In this document: piece by piece, positions 37,361 to 45,635 of the stretch
How the letters are laid out: each line of letters begins with the position of its first letter
Position numbering within the stretch: the first letter of the stretch is position 1
Assembly: GCA_030428395.1 (NCBI GenBank)
Contig: JAUIDW010000004.1
Span: 1-63,270, forward strand
Direction of reading: 5' to 3'
DNA length: 63,270 nt
DNA from: a bacterium
GTDB taxonomy: Bacteria; Planctomycetota; UBA1135; GCA-002686595
Position numbers and translations under genes: made by a program
Notes under the pieces: model-generated
Database searches by the model: none
Told to the model about the DNA's origin: nothing
Seen by the model: the letters and a program-made list of their open reading frames with translations, nothing else

Positions 37361-37702
37361 CGGGCTCGCACGCGCGCGCCGGATGCACGCCGCGTGCACA
37401 CCGGGGGCGCGCGCGGCCGAACGGCCCCGCATCCATCCGGAGCCCGCTCCGGACCGCGGCCGGCGCGCGAGCCGCCGAACGGACCCGCGCCGGGCCTCGA
37501 ATCACGCGTCGAGCGTCGCCGCGTCGCGCGGACCCGAGCTCCCGACCGCCAGCGTCGGCCACGCGCGGGAACCCGCCCCACGGCCGCCTGGAGCCGATCC
37601 TGGCCCTCGTGACGTGGCCCGCAGACCCGGATCCGGGAATCGCCGGCTGCCTCGCACCGCGCCGGCGCGCACCCCGGCCCCCCGCCAGGCGCCGACCGGT
37701 CG
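37361..37702. other. Gene-free spacer after carB
   Basis: About 340 bp of GC-rich sequence without a supported gene. It holds two compact hairpins just after carB (listed separately) and several shorter GC-rich dyads such as GCCGAACGGC. Its 3' end runs into the promoter at 37703. Confidence 0.5.
37384..37453 (+). terminator. Paired terminator-like hairpins after carB
   Basis: Hairpin one: TGCACG (37384-37389) and CGTGCA (37393-37398) with a 3-nt loop, flanked by CCGG on both sides. Hairpin two: TCCGGAG (37436-37442) and CTCCGGA (37447-37453) with loop CCCG. No U-tract follows, so this would be a Rho-assisted or mRNA-end structure. Confidence 0.35.
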
Positions 37703-37732
37703 TTGATCGATCGCCGCGGCTCCCCCTCTAAT
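37703..37732 (+). promoter_or_regulatory. Promoter of the orphan three-gene unit
   Basis: TTGATC (37703-37708), an 18-bp spacer, then TCTAAT (37727-37732). Start of transcription would be near 37739, only about 6 nt before the ATG at 37745, another very short leader. Confidence 0.5.
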
Positions 37733-37744
37733 GGGGCGGGTTGG

Positions 37745-38410
37745 ATGAGGGTCCGCTCGCCTGGGCGCCATCCGGCTCGACAACGGGCCATGCAGGACGA
37801 ACTGTCGAGCTCGTCGGGGAGGACGTCCTCCGGCCGACGACCGGCGACCGACGGCACGCCGGAGGTCGCCGAGCTCCTCCGGGGGAACGACCCGGTGAAG
37901 ATCCTCGAACGGCTCGTGCGCGACGACGCGCTGGGCATCCGGCCCCACACCCTCGACCGCCTCGCGGAGCGCGGCTTCCTCCTCGACCCCGAGCGCCTCC
38001 TCGCCCGCGTCTTCGCGCGCGTCGCCCACGACGCCGACCTCTACGAGGAGGAGCCCTTCCCCCCCTGGCTCGAGGAGCGCATCGACCGGTCCATGCGCGA
38101 GCTCGTCCGCGAGGACTGGGAAGAGGAACGCCGCGGCGAGCTCCCCGACCCCGACGACGTCCGCTACCAGTTCCTGACCGAGCTCCTCGGCCTCGAACCC
38201 GGCCTCTGCCGCCGCGCCGCCATCGCCGTCAACGACCTCGACGACACCACGCGCATCGCCTTCACCGCCGTGACCATGCGCGGGCAAACCCTCCAGCAAT
38301 GCATCGACGCCGGCCTCGGGACGCTGGAGGAGGTGCGGGATGCGATTCGAACGGCGATCCTCGCGATCTCCCAGATCGCCGACGACGACGAAGAAGGAGA
38401 TGTCCTATGA
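37745..38410 (+). CDS. Orphan protein, possibly a divergent ECF sigma factor
   Basis: A 221-residue protein from the ATG at 37745; an ATG at 37790 (MQDELSSSSGRTSS) is an alternative and would remove a basic leader. There is no confident family match. Two stretches recall sigma factors: FPPWLEERIDRSMRELVRED resembles region 2.4, where ECF proteins read F-x-x-W-L-x-x-I-x-x-N, and DTTRIAFTAVTMRGQTLQQC with LGTLEEVRDAIRTAILAI resembles a region 4 helix-turn-helix. The acidic C-terminus (ADDDEEGDVL) is unusual for that family. The stop overlaps the ATG of the next gene (ATGA). I rate the sigma interpretation as a weak inference; what is solid is a well-biased ORF behind a good promoter and coupled to a partner. 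Confidence 0.65.
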   Translation: MRVRSPGRHPARQRAMQDELSSSSGRTSSGRRPATDGTPEVAELLRGNDPVKILERLVRDDALGIRPHTLDRLAERGFLLDPERLLARVFARVAHDADLYEEEPFPPWLEERIDRSMRELVREDWEEERRGELPDPDDVRYQFLTELLGLEPGLCRRAAIAVNDLDDTTRIAFTAVTMRGQTLQQCIDAGLGTLEEVRDAIRTAILAISQIADDDEEGDVL

Positions 38411-39297
38411 AGGCCACTCCCCTGACTCTGGACCCCGAGATCCGCGGCCTGATCGAGGAGATCGCGGCGACGCCTGGTTCCACGCTCCTGCACACCCCGC
38501 CGAGTGACGTCTACCACTCCCCCTACGATCGCCTGCGACCGACGACCCCGGGTCTGACGACGGCGGAGCGCCACCTGGTGGAGGTGCATGGGGAGGAGTT
38601 GGCTTGGTGGTTGCGGATGGGGTGTGTTGTGGGGCTCCTCTCGAGTCCCTTGGTAGAGGCTGTCTATGGCTATCGTGATAGCGCCACAGAACCCGCCACT
38701 ACGCCGACCCAAGCCCGGCTCCGGGAGATGATCAACAGGCAAAGGCGCACGAGGGATGCACGCCTCGATCCCATCCTGTCAGATCGTTTCATTGAAGAAG
38801 TTGGTTCGTTTGACGCGGTACCAAGAGCTGCGCGCTTGTCCAGCCTGCTTAGACCGTCCCCGGAGGCGGAGATTTACTTCGCTGTTCACTGCATGGAGAC
38901 TGGCCAGACTGGCAGCGCCATTCGAGTCCTCCGGCAGGCGATGCACAGTTACCCAGCCCCGGAATTGCTCGGCATGTGCTGGAGCAACATCGGACGCCTT
39001 CGGTTCCAGCAGGGGAAGTTCCGGCTCGCCGCCGCGGCCTATGGCGCTTCGGCCTCTCATGGGCCCGCACGTCCTACTCCGCTCATCTGCTGGTTTGTGT
39101 CTGCACTAGCCTGTGATGATCCAGGGCAAGTTGCGCGAGCATCAGAGATGCTCGACAGACTGGTGGCTGCCGAGCACCCCCGAGTCGGTCAGTTCATTGG
39201 AGCTCACAAGGGCGCTCTATCGCCGGCCATGAAGCTCGCTGGCCAGCGCAGCAGCGGGAACGGGCCGACTTCAGCGAGACTGATCGATGAGCTCTAG
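38407..39297 (+). CDS. Orphan TPR-like protein with mosaic composition
   Basis: A 296-residue protein not recognised as any named family. The second half has helical-hairpin repeats like TPRs: AEIYFAVHCMETGQTGSAIR VL-type hairpin, then LGMCWSNIGRLRFQQGKFRL and AAAAYGASASHG. The first 60 codons have the strong G/C-third-position bias of the neighbourhood, but from about 38590 on the wobble bases become clearly AT-richer (for example TGT, GTT, AGT, TAT, GAT codons), a sharp change within one reading frame. This suggests a recombination junction or recent domain replacement. Start overlaps the upstream stop (ATGA) and its own end overlaps the small secreted-protein gene by 11 bases. Confidence 0.65.
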   Translation: MKATPLTLDPEIRGLIEEIAATPGSTLLHTPPSDVYHSPYDRLRPTTPGLTTAERHLVEVHGEELAWWLRMGCVVGLLSSPLVEAVYGYRDSATEPATTPTQARLREMINRQRRTRDARLDPILSDRFIEEVGSFDAVPRAARLSSLLRPSPEAEIYFAVHCMETGQTGSAIRVLRQAMHSYPAPELLGMCWSNIGRLRFQQGKFRLAAAAYGASASHGPARPTPLICWFVSALACDDPGQVARASEMLDRLVAAEHPRVGQFIGAHKGALSPAMKLAGQRSSGNGPTSARLIDEL

Positions 39298-39490
39298 AAT
39301 CTGGGTTGCAACGCTCATTGTCTGCACGACGCTTGGGGTCGCTGGACGAGTCGTCTACGCGCAGGATGGAGAGATCCCACCGCCGAAGCGAATACCGAAC
39401 GCCCAGCCTGGGACAGAATCGGAGATCGACGACACCGCACCCGCGCAGACCACTGGGACGCCTCCGCCGCCACGCAGGGCCTCGCTCTAG
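39287..39490 (+). CDS. Small secreted protein, 67 residues
   Basis: A 67-residue peptide with a clear signal peptide: SSRIWVATLIVCTTLGVAG, ending RVVYAQ with likely cleavage after AxA-type VYA. The mature part is only about 42 residues, Pro-rich and without Cys (EIPPPKRIPNAQPGTESEID, then TAPAQTTGTPPPPRRASL). No family is recognised. It overlaps the end of the TPR-like gene and shares its AT-richer codon usage, so the two probably arrived and are expressed together. The short exported product suggests a peptide signal, an envelope stub or a remnant of a longer secreted protein. Confidence 0.55.
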   Translation: MSSRIWVATLIVCTTLGVAGRVVYAQDGEIPPPKRIPNAQPGTESEIDDTAPAQTTGTPPPPRRASL

Positions 39491-39752
39491 GTTCAGGGGG
39501 GGACCGCGAGGCAGAATCCGGCGGGAGAATCGTCACCGGATCATCTGAGGGCAGTCAGGGTTGCGTGACGCCCTTCGAGACACCTGCTCCGCGATCCCCG
39601 CGGGCAGCGGTGGCCGGGTCCGCCGCTCGGAATCCCGATCCTCGCCCTTGCACGGCGCCGACGTGCACGGAGCGCGGGCCCGGATTCGCGCTGGACCGCC
39701 CCTCTCCGGTCGCAAGCTGCGCCCATCCGTGTAGGGCTCGGACCAGGAGTGC

Positions 39753-39758
39753 TAGGTT
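39753..39758 (+). promoter_or_regulatory. -10-like hexamer before the repeat-protein gene
   Basis: TAGGTT lies nine bases before the ATG at 39768. This predicts a leader of 0-3 nt, close to the leaderless layout seen at three other genes, but without the GGGCGC spacer. Confidence 0.35.
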
Positions 39759-39767
39759 GGGCTCGCG

Positions 39768-42700
39768 ATGGGGAACTCGTGGGTCCTCCGAGTCGTCGTG
39801 GCCACCCTCGTGCTGGTCCTTGCGTGGGCGGCTATCCGGACGTGGGTGTTGCAGGGGAGTGCCGTGACTCCACTCGACCAGACCCGAACGGAGGCGCCGG
39901 ACGCAACGGCGTCCGCTGAGCCCCGCAAGGACCCGCTGGAGACAGCGCTCGTGGAGGAAGCCGAGATGGGCTCCCGCACGGACGCGAGTCGCTGGATCCT
40001 CGCAGGCCGCATCACGGGCTCCGGGCAGCCCCTCGACGGAGCTCGGGTGACCTGGACCAGCCTGTCCCCGCGGCTCGACGATCAGCGGTTCGGATGGCGG
40101 GCCTCCGATGTCAAGGGCGTCGTGTCCAGGACGCTCGCGGCCGACTCGGTGGAGGGTGAATTCGCCTTCGAGCGAGAGCCCGAGGGGCTCGGACGGGGCG
40201 GGCAAGAATCCGTGCTGTGGGTGACGGCTCCCGGTTTCCTGGCAGCGAGCGTGGACCGGGACGCGGATGAACCGACCGTCGCGCTCGACCTGCGACCAGC
40301 TGCGCCGGTTCGTGTGCTCGTCGTGGACACCGAGGATCGCCCCGTACCGGAGGCGATCGTGACGCTGCTCGGCCTGCCCGGCGAGGTCGCCGAGGTCGAG
40401 CGCGATCCAGCCGGGCTGCGCTCCAACCGATCGCGCCGCGCCCTCGTGCGCACGGCCGTCTCGAGCGAGGAAGGCGCTGCGGTCCTGCCGGCGGTCCCGG
40501 GTCGTGTCCGGCTCGCCGCCGAGCACGGAGCGCTCCGCTCGGCTCCATACGTGGGGCCGCTCGGTCCGGAGATCGTCCTTCGACTGGGCTCGACCTTCTC
40601 GGCGGGTGGGCGTGTGACCCTCACGGCCGGCACCAGCGTCCCTCCGGAGGACGTGTGGGTCGAGTGTGCCGGGGCACGGGGGTTTCAGGTAACCCATCTC
40701 GCCAAGGTCCCGCTGGAGGGCGACCTGAGCTGGGGCATGCCCGCCGTGCCCTGGATCGAGTGCGACCGGCTCGTCTTCCGCCTGCATGGAGGTCTGATCT
40801 CGAATCGCGAGGTCTTCCTGCCGAGGCCCGATCCGGGGGGCCACGTCGAGCTCGACTTCGACGGCGTTGGCCTGGGAGGGCTCTTCCGAGCCCAGGTGAG
40901 GAACCCCGAGGGCGACGCGATTGCTGGAGCCATCGCCTACACGAGCGTGCAGCTGCCAGGTGGTGAGTGGCACGGACGAGGCGCCCGAACCGATTCCACC
41001 GGCCTGGCGGAGATCCCCGGCAGCGGCCCGGGCGAGGTCTGGCTCCAGGTCGAGGCCGCGGGCTTCGTGCCCGCGACCGACGGGCCGTTCGAGGTCCTTC
41101 CCGGGAACGAGTACGGCGCGGTGGAGGTCACCCTACTGCCGGCGGCGAGCGTCTCGGGTCGCTGCACGTTCCAGGGACAGCCGGTCGAGCGATTCGACGT
41201 GCTCCACTGGACGGAAGCGCCCCAGCGCCACGTCGTGGCGTCGTTCGACGGGCGCGAGGACGGGCGGTTCGAGCTCGACGAGGTTGCCGCAGGCCCCCTG
41301 TTCCTGCGCGCCCACGCCCCCGATCTGGCGGCCAGTGAGTCGATCTTCGTCGAGGTCGTCCCGGGCTCTCCCGTCGAGGTCGAGCTCGCCCTGCGCCAGC
41401 CCGGGATCGGGCGGGGCCGCGTCGTCGACGCCGCGACCGGAGAGCCCATCGCAGGCGCGTCCCTTCAGGCCCAGGACCGTGAACGAAGACGCAGCCTGCG
41501 GCCGATCGGCCCGGCGACCCTGTCTGCGAACGACGGTTCCTTCGAGCTTCACCGACTGAACCCCGCCGAGACGGGCGTCCTCGTGGAAGCGCCGGGATAC
41601 GCGAAGCGCCACCTGCTCGTGGTCGGGGACCCGGAGCAGCCGGTCGAGCTCGGAGACGTGAAGCTCGACCGTGAACGCAGCCTGCGAGTCCGCCTCGTCG
41701 CGGATCCGCCCCGCGACTTCACGGGTTTCGCTTTCTCCGCGGCAGGCGACGGGACCACGGTGGACGTCCGGCCGTTCCCGGCCAGCGGCGTCCTGGAGGT
41801 AGAAGGACTGCCCCCGGGCACCTGGCGGCTCACGGTGCACCCCACTCCAGAGACGTGGATCCACCGGAGCGGCGCCCTCGCACCGGGACGAGACTGGGAG
41901 GTCGTCTTCGACGTCTCGCAACGGCGGGAGCTTCGCGTGGAGGTCGATCCGGACGAGCAGGGCCGGGTGCCCGAGGACCTGTACGTGGCTGCCTCGTACC
42001 GGGACGCGGACGACTCCGACCGCACCGCGGTCCGAGCCCTGCCCCGCGATGGCGAGCTCGTCTGGACGGATCTCCCGGAACAAGACCTGTACCTGGTGCT
42101 ACGGGACTCCAGTCTGCGAGTACTCGACACACGATCGCTCCCCTGGGAGGGCTCGCCCACCCAGACGGTCCGCCTCGACCCGCGCGCCCGGCCAGCGCGC
42201 GTGCGCGTCGTCGACAAGGCTGGAAGTCCGGTCCCCGGCGTTCAGGTGGTCGCCATGGCAGCCTCCAGCCCAGACCGCTGGAGCAGCCACGACGACACGG
42301 ACTCGGATGGCTGGGCCCGACTCGGCGGTGTCGACTTCCAGGACGCCGTCGTGGTCCTGAGCCACCCGTCGCATGGAGTCCAGCTCGCCTCTCCGGTCGA
42401 CCTCTCGACGGGAAGCGTCGTGGTGCTGGACGTCTGGGAGGGGCTCCACGTACGCCTGATGGACGGATCCAGCCCGAGCGCCAGCGCGGACGTCGACCTC
42501 TGGGACGCCGACTCGTCCTTCTGGATAGGTCGGTACACGACGGACCGAGATGGGCGCCTCGACGTGGACCGTGTGCAGGGAGTCGTCGCCATCGAGGTCG
42601 TCGCATCGGGACTCTGGCCCACGCGCACGAACGTGCCGACTCGCTCGTCCCAGCTGCCCATCGTTGTCGAGACCCTTCGAACGGGCTCTGTCCTGATCGT

Positions 42701-42974
42701 CGCGCGCTCGCCGGACGGAGCTCCCACGCCAGGCACGACCATCGACCTGCACTCGGAGCAGCTCGCGGAGGCAGTCTCGACCTGGGTCGCAGACCAGCGC
42801 GTCGAGGCCCGGGACGGGCTAGTCACTGGACCGGAGGGCTCCCTCCTGCTGCGCGGGCTGCCGCGTGGACACTACAGCTGGCTCGCACAGGGCCCCGACG
42901 AGTTGCACGGGTCCGGCTCCCTCGAGGTTCGGGCCGGGGAGACGACGCGGGTGGTGGTCGTTCTGGGGCCGTGA
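39768..42974 (+). CDS. Membrane-anchored protein of carboxypeptidase-regulatory-like repeats
   Basis: A 1068-residue protein. The N-terminus is a signal anchor (WVLRVVVATLVLVLAWAAIR) with no obvious cleavage site. The rest is a chain of about eight beta-sandwich modules of the CarboxypepD_reg/Ig-like type: ILAGRITGSGQPLDGARVTW, RVLVVDTEDRPVPEAIVTLL, FRAQVRNPEGDAIAGAIAYT, GRGRVVDAATGEPIAGASLQ, VRVVDKAGSPVPGVQVVAMA and LIVARSPDGAPTPGTTIDLH. Such arrays serve as rigid stalks or binding surfaces on the outer face of the cell; no enzyme domain is present. Wobble bias is a little weaker than in carB. It has its own -10-like element and lies 277 bp after the small secreted gene, in a spacer where I see nothing else. 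The ligand is unknown. Confidence 0.82.
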   Translation: MGNSWVLRVVVATLVLVLAWAAIRTWVLQGSAVTPLDQTRTEAPDATASAEPRKDPLETALVEEAEMGSRTDASRWILAGRITGSGQPLDGARVTWTSLSPRLDDQRFGWRASDVKGVVSRTLAADSVEGEFAFEREPEGLGRGGQESVLWVTAPGFLAASVDRDADEPTVALDLRPAAPVRVLVVDTEDRPVPEAIVTLLGLPGEVAEVERDPAGLRSNRSRRALVRTAVSSEEGAAVLPAVPGRVRLAAEHGALRSAPYVGPLGPEIVLRLGSTFSAGGRVTLTAGTSVPPEDVWVECAGARGFQVTHLAKVPLEGDLSWGMPAVPWIECDRLVFRLHGGLISNREVFLPRPDPGGHVELDFDGVGLGGLFRAQVRNPEGDAIAGAIAYTSVQLPGGEWHGRGARTDSTGLAEIPGSGPGEVWLQVEAAGFVPATDGPFEVLPGNEYGAVEVTLLPAASVSGRCTFQGQPVERFDVLHWTEAPQRHVVASFDGREDGRFELDEVAAGPLFLRAHAPDLAASESIFVEVVPGSPVEVELALRQPGIGRGRVVDAATGEPIAGASLQAQDRERRRSLRPIGPATLSANDGSFELHRLNPAETGVLVEAPGYAKRHLLVVGDPEQPVELGDVKLDRERSLRVRLVADPPRDFTGFAFSAAGDGTTVDVRPFPASGVLEVEGLPPGTWRLTVHPTPETWIHRSGALAPGRDWEVVFDVSQRRELRVEVDPDEQGRVPEDLYVAASYRDADDSDRTAVRALPRDGELVWTDLPEQDLYLVLRDSSLRVLDTRSLPWEGSPTQTVRLDPRARPARVRVVDKAGSPVPGVQVVAMAASSPDRWSSHDDTDSDGWARLGGVDFQDAVVVLSHPSHGVQLASPVDLSTGSVVVLDVWEGLHVRLMDGSSPSASADVDLWDADSSFWIGRYTTDRDGRLDVDRVQGVVAIEVVASGLWPTRTNVPTRSSQLPIVVETLRTGSVLIVARSPDGAPTPGTTIDLHSEQLAEAVSTWVADQRVEARDGLVTGPEGSLLLRGLPRGHYSWLAQGPDELHGSGSLEVRAGETTRVVVVLGP

Positions 42975-43233
42975 GGGTCTCGGGGCGGGGTAAGGAGGGG
43001 GGCGGCGGGAAGACGGGGGTGCCCGGGGCGTCGTGGGGGGTGGCGTTCCGGCCCAACGGGCTGCCCCCGCGGACGTAGGGCTCCGGGGCGATGGAGGCGG
43101 GTGCCGTCGCTCCGTCGGGCCGTGCTCGACACCCCCCAACCCGACCGCAACCCCCACCCGGACCCAGGGTAGGGGCTGGCATGCCGTGGCGAGGGAATCC
43201 CGCGGCACACGATCGAGAGAGAGGTAGATCACG

Positions 43234-44742
43234 ATGCAGGCAATCCTCCGTCCGCTGGTCCTGGCGGCCGTGTGCTCGGTTGGAGTGGCCGGCCCCCAGG
43301 GGGCGGCCGTCTCCGACATCCCCCTCGAGAAGCTCGGGAAGGCGTTCCTGGAGAGGCACTGCGGCGATGCCAGCAGCGCCCTGGCATGCCCGTTCGACGA
43401 GGTCCTGGCGGCGGACTACGTGCGGCTGCGGCTGGGGCTGTTCGAGGTCCACTATCCGGCGTCCTTCCTGGAGGACAAGGCGGCGGCGCGCGACCTCGCG
43501 GACGCCGCCGTCGGGCTGCTGGAGCTCCAGAAGCGCTGGCTGGGCTGGCTGCACGACGGGACGGAGGAGACCGCGGCCGTCCACGCCGACCTGCAGAGCC
43601 TCGTGGACTGGATCGGCGAGTGGCGCCCGGACGACCTCGCCAAGATCGCGAAGGGGGAGGAGCGGGACCTGCTCGCGCGACTCCCAGGGGCGAAGGACCA
43701 CGCGGAGGCGGTCACCCGGACCCGCGAGGCGCTGGCGTCGGCCGAGGTGCTCGGCTTCGAGCCGCGCTCCGACACCGTCCGGATCGTCTGCTGCCCGACG
43801 CGGCGCGACTTCATGGAGCTGGTGGGCTACGTCGGGCTGGTGGCCGAGCCGTGGCGCTCGGCGTTCTGGGTCGACGGCGTCGACCAGTGGACCCAGTTCT
43901 GGATCGACCGGACGATGATCCTGGCGTTCCAGGAGGCTTCCTGGGAGGGCTTCGACCCCGAGTTCCGGCGCGGACGCAGCATGCGCAAGCTGTCCGACAC
44001 GGGCCTGGTAGAGCACGTGACCCAGCGGGCGGGCACGGCGCTGATGAACTTCGTGTACGCGCGCACGGATCCGCAGCACTTCGAGGAGGCCGTGGCCCTG
44101 AACCTCGCCATCGCGATCAACGGCCGGTGCAACACCGTCGACGGCGAGGAGGGCATCTCGAACAGCGGCGCGACGACGCAGCCCTACGAGCGCTTCGTCC
44201 CGGGCGGCAACTCGGCCGGTGGCATCCTGCCGGCGATCCCGGCGGCGCCCTTCGACATGATCGTCGAGAACCACTGGCGTCGCGGGGGCGGCGAGGACTG
44301 GTTCAAGAAGGCGCTGAAGAACGGCCAGAAGGACGGCGCGAAGCGGGCGAGCAAGGACAAGGAGAACCCGCTGCGCAAGGACAAGCTCGCGCACTTCACG
44401 CTCGAGGACAAGAACAGCCAGAGGTACGTCGTGACCGCGCCGTTCTTCGGCTCGCACGCGAACGAGAAGCCGTACCCTCCGGCCGAGTTCCTCAACGACT
44501 ACCGCGAGTTCTTCCGCTCCTACCGCGCGGCGTTCGTCTACTGGCTGCGCACGCAGGCGGCGGGCGAGGAGTCGGGCGAGCGCTTCGGCCGCGTCCTGCG
44601 CGGCCTGGCGGCGGTCGGCCGCGGGGAAGGGACCCTCGACGGCCTGATCGAGGAGGCCTACGGCATGCCCATCAGCGCCACCGACGACTCGACCGAGTCG
44701 CTCGAGTGGCAGTTCCTGAACTGGATCGCCAAGGGCAAGTAG
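43234..44742 (+). CDS. Secreted protein of unknown function, 502 residues
   Basis: A 502-residue exported protein with signal peptide MQAILRPLVLAAVCSVGVAG. The ATG has a purine-rich Shine-Dalgarno (GAGAGAGG) about ten bases upstream. I do not recognise the family. Visible features: a Glu/Asp-rich helical N-terminal half (LEKLGKAFLERHCGDASSAL, LGLLELQKRWLGWLHDG-type helices), a pair of Cys in RIVCCPTRRDFMELVGYVG, and a C-terminal half with HVTQRAGTALMNFVYART, NGRCNTVDGEEG and a Lys-rich loop (KKALKNGQKDGAKRASKDK). The general pattern of a large helical secreted protein with a metzincin-like HVTQRAG is suggestive, but no HExxH is present. The gene-free repeat region follows it. Confidence 0.75.
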   Translation: MQAILRPLVLAAVCSVGVAGPQGAAVSDIPLEKLGKAFLERHCGDASSALACPFDEVLAADYVRLRLGLFEVHYPASFLEDKAAARDLADAAVGLLELQKRWLGWLHDGTEETAAVHADLQSLVDWIGEWRPDDLAKIAKGEERDLLARLPGAKDHAEAVTRTREALASAEVLGFEPRSDTVRIVCCPTRRDFMELVGYVGLVAEPWRSAFWVDGVDQWTQFWIDRTMILAFQEASWEGFDPEFRRGRSMRKLSDTGLVEHVTQRAGTALMNFVYARTDPQHFEEAVALNLAIAINGRCNTVDGEEGISNSGATTQPYERFVPGGNSAGGILPAIPAAPFDMIVENHWRRGGGEDWFKKALKNGQKDGAKRASKDKENPLRKDKLAHFTLEDKNSQRYVVTAPFFGSHANEKPYPPAEFLNDYREFFRSYRAAFVYWLRTQAAGEESGERFGRVLRGLAAVGRGEGTLDGLIEEAYGMPISATDDSTESLEWQFLNWIAKGK

Positions 44743-44776
44743 CGCCCTCCGCAAAGGCGCGCCGCGCCGTGTCGCA

Positions 44777-44836
44777 CCGGTCCCGCTCGACCCGGGCCGG
44801 TCCCGCTCGGCCCGGGCCGGTCCCGGCCGCCGCGGA
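44777..44836. repeat. Three-copy 20-bp tandem repeat
   Basis: CCGGTCCCGCTCGACCCGGG (44777-44796) and CCGGTCCCGCTCGGCCCGGG (44797-44816) differ at one base, and a degenerate third copy beginning CCGGTCCCGG runs to 44836. It begins 34 bp after the stop codon of the secreted-protein gene. Confidence 0.8.
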
Positions 44837-44978
44837 CCGTTCCAGGTCGGTCCCCGGAGCGCCTCCCGGGGGGTGACGGGCCGGGCGTTCGCGCGCGCCG
44901 GTGAGCTTGTCGGAGAGCCCACCGCGCCTTGATCGGGACTTTGCGCCCGCGGCCCATGCTGCGCGCAGCTCTTTGAAG

Positions 44979-44998
44979 CTCGTTCGTTCGCGAACGAG
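44979..44998. other. Compact hairpin with TTCG loop
   Basis: CTCGTTCG (44979-44986), TTCG, CGAACGAG (44991-44998): a perfect 8-bp stem, with an alternative pairing around the 12-bp palindrome CGTTCGCGAACG. It lies 25 bp before the larger palindromic element, and its right arm recurs at 45115. Confidence 0.5.
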
Positions 44999-45022
44999 TC
45001 CAGATTGACTCGCGACCCTTCT

Positions 45023-45142
45023 TGATTGCAGCGCTCCCGCCGGCGTGGGAACCGCGACCGAGATCTTCACCTGGACCCGAAGACGTTCCCGCCGCCTCGG
45101 CGGCCGTTCTCCCCCGAACGAGTCGGCGGGAGCGCTCAATCA
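45023..45142. ncRNA. 120-bp palindromic element: structured RNA or miniature inverted-repeat element
   Basis: The left arm at 45023-45041 (TGATTG, a bulged C at 45029, then AGCGCTCCCGCC) pairs with the right arm at 45125-45142 (GGCGGGAGCGCT then CAATCA). That is 18 base pairs with one bulge, and three more pairs inward (one G-T) are possible. Inside are GGGAAC (45047-45052) pairing with GTTCCC (45085-45090) and the hairpin GCCGCC-TC-GGCGGC (45091-45104), giving a branched fold. The long matching arms cannot be explained by GC content alone because they include the GATTG/CAATC part. It has no ORF. It could be a regulatory RNA, a 5' leader structure for the helicase gene, or a non-autonomous mobile element. 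No target-site duplication is evident. Confidence 0.5.
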
Positions 45143-45340
45143 TTCCCCCCCTACCGGAGGGCGCGGCGCGCACCCGCGAAACGCGTCGCACCGCACCCTC
45201 CCGCGAGTTCGAGGAGCCGATGACAAACCGCGGCGGCCGGGCGCTCGCCCGCCGCCGCCGAGCGATCGCGCGAAACGCCGATCGCGAGCCCGCGCCCCGC
45301 GACGCCGCCGGACCGGAGGCGCTCGCCCCCGCCGGCTCCG

Positions 45341-45504
45341 CCGCGAGCCGGGGAACTCCCTGTTCCAGCTCTGCAGCGAGCCGGCGGACGACCCTTCGGG
45401 CTCGGCCGCGAGCCGGGGAATGCCTCGCTCCAGCTCGGCGGCGAGCCCGGGAACAGCCCGTTGCGGCTTCGCGGCGGGCCCGGGGGCGCCCCGTTCCGGG
45501 TCGG
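45341..45504. repeat. 33-bp minisatellite, five degenerate copies
   Basis: Five consecutive units start at 45341, 45374, 45406, 45439 and 45472. They share the core GCGAGCCSGGGAA-(about 8)-TTCCRGCTC. Units one and three match at about 27 of 33 positions. Four units are 33 bp and the second is 32 bp. On the minus strand one frame reads as 11-residue repeats of the type AELERGIPRLA and AKPQRAVPGLA, but no start or codon bias supports translation, and the 32-bp unit would break the frame. Confidence 0.75.
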
Positions 45505-45635
45505 CCGGGGGCGGGCGAGGGGGGATTCCGCGGGCGGCGTTCGCGCGTCGCGCGCCGGGTTGGAGAATGGCGCCCGCCGGCGCCGATGAGTCGTGGGCCA
45601 CGACCGCCGGACGCTCGCCCCCGGTCCCCAGCCCC

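Larger units (their letters stand above)
44743..45635. other. 893-bp gene-free region rich in repeats and foldable elements
   Basis: No supported gene lies between the secreted-protein gene and the SNF2 helicase gene. Six-frame reading frames here are long but Arg/Pro/Ala-rich and show no third-position pattern or start with a Shine-Dalgarno. The region holds, in order, a 20-bp tandem repeat (44777-44836), an AT-richer patch with a compact hairpin (44979-44998), a 120-bp palindromic element (45023-45142) and a 33-bp minisatellite (45341-45504). The 10-mer CGAACGAGTC occurs at 44991 and again at 45115. Confidence 0.75.

Noticed and set aside
43234-44742. Zinc metallopeptidase
   Set aside because: HVTQRAG looks superficially metzincin-like, but there is no HExxH or third ligand, so no enzyme function is claimed.
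45341-45504. CRISPR array
   Set aside because: Units are adjacent with no unique spacers and are degenerate; no cas genes are present.
45140-45560. 11-residue protein repeats (AELERGIPRLA type) read from the minisatellite on the minus strand
   Set aside because: One 32-bp unit would shift the frame, and no start, Shine-Dalgarno or codon pattern supports translation, so it is treated as a DNA repeat.
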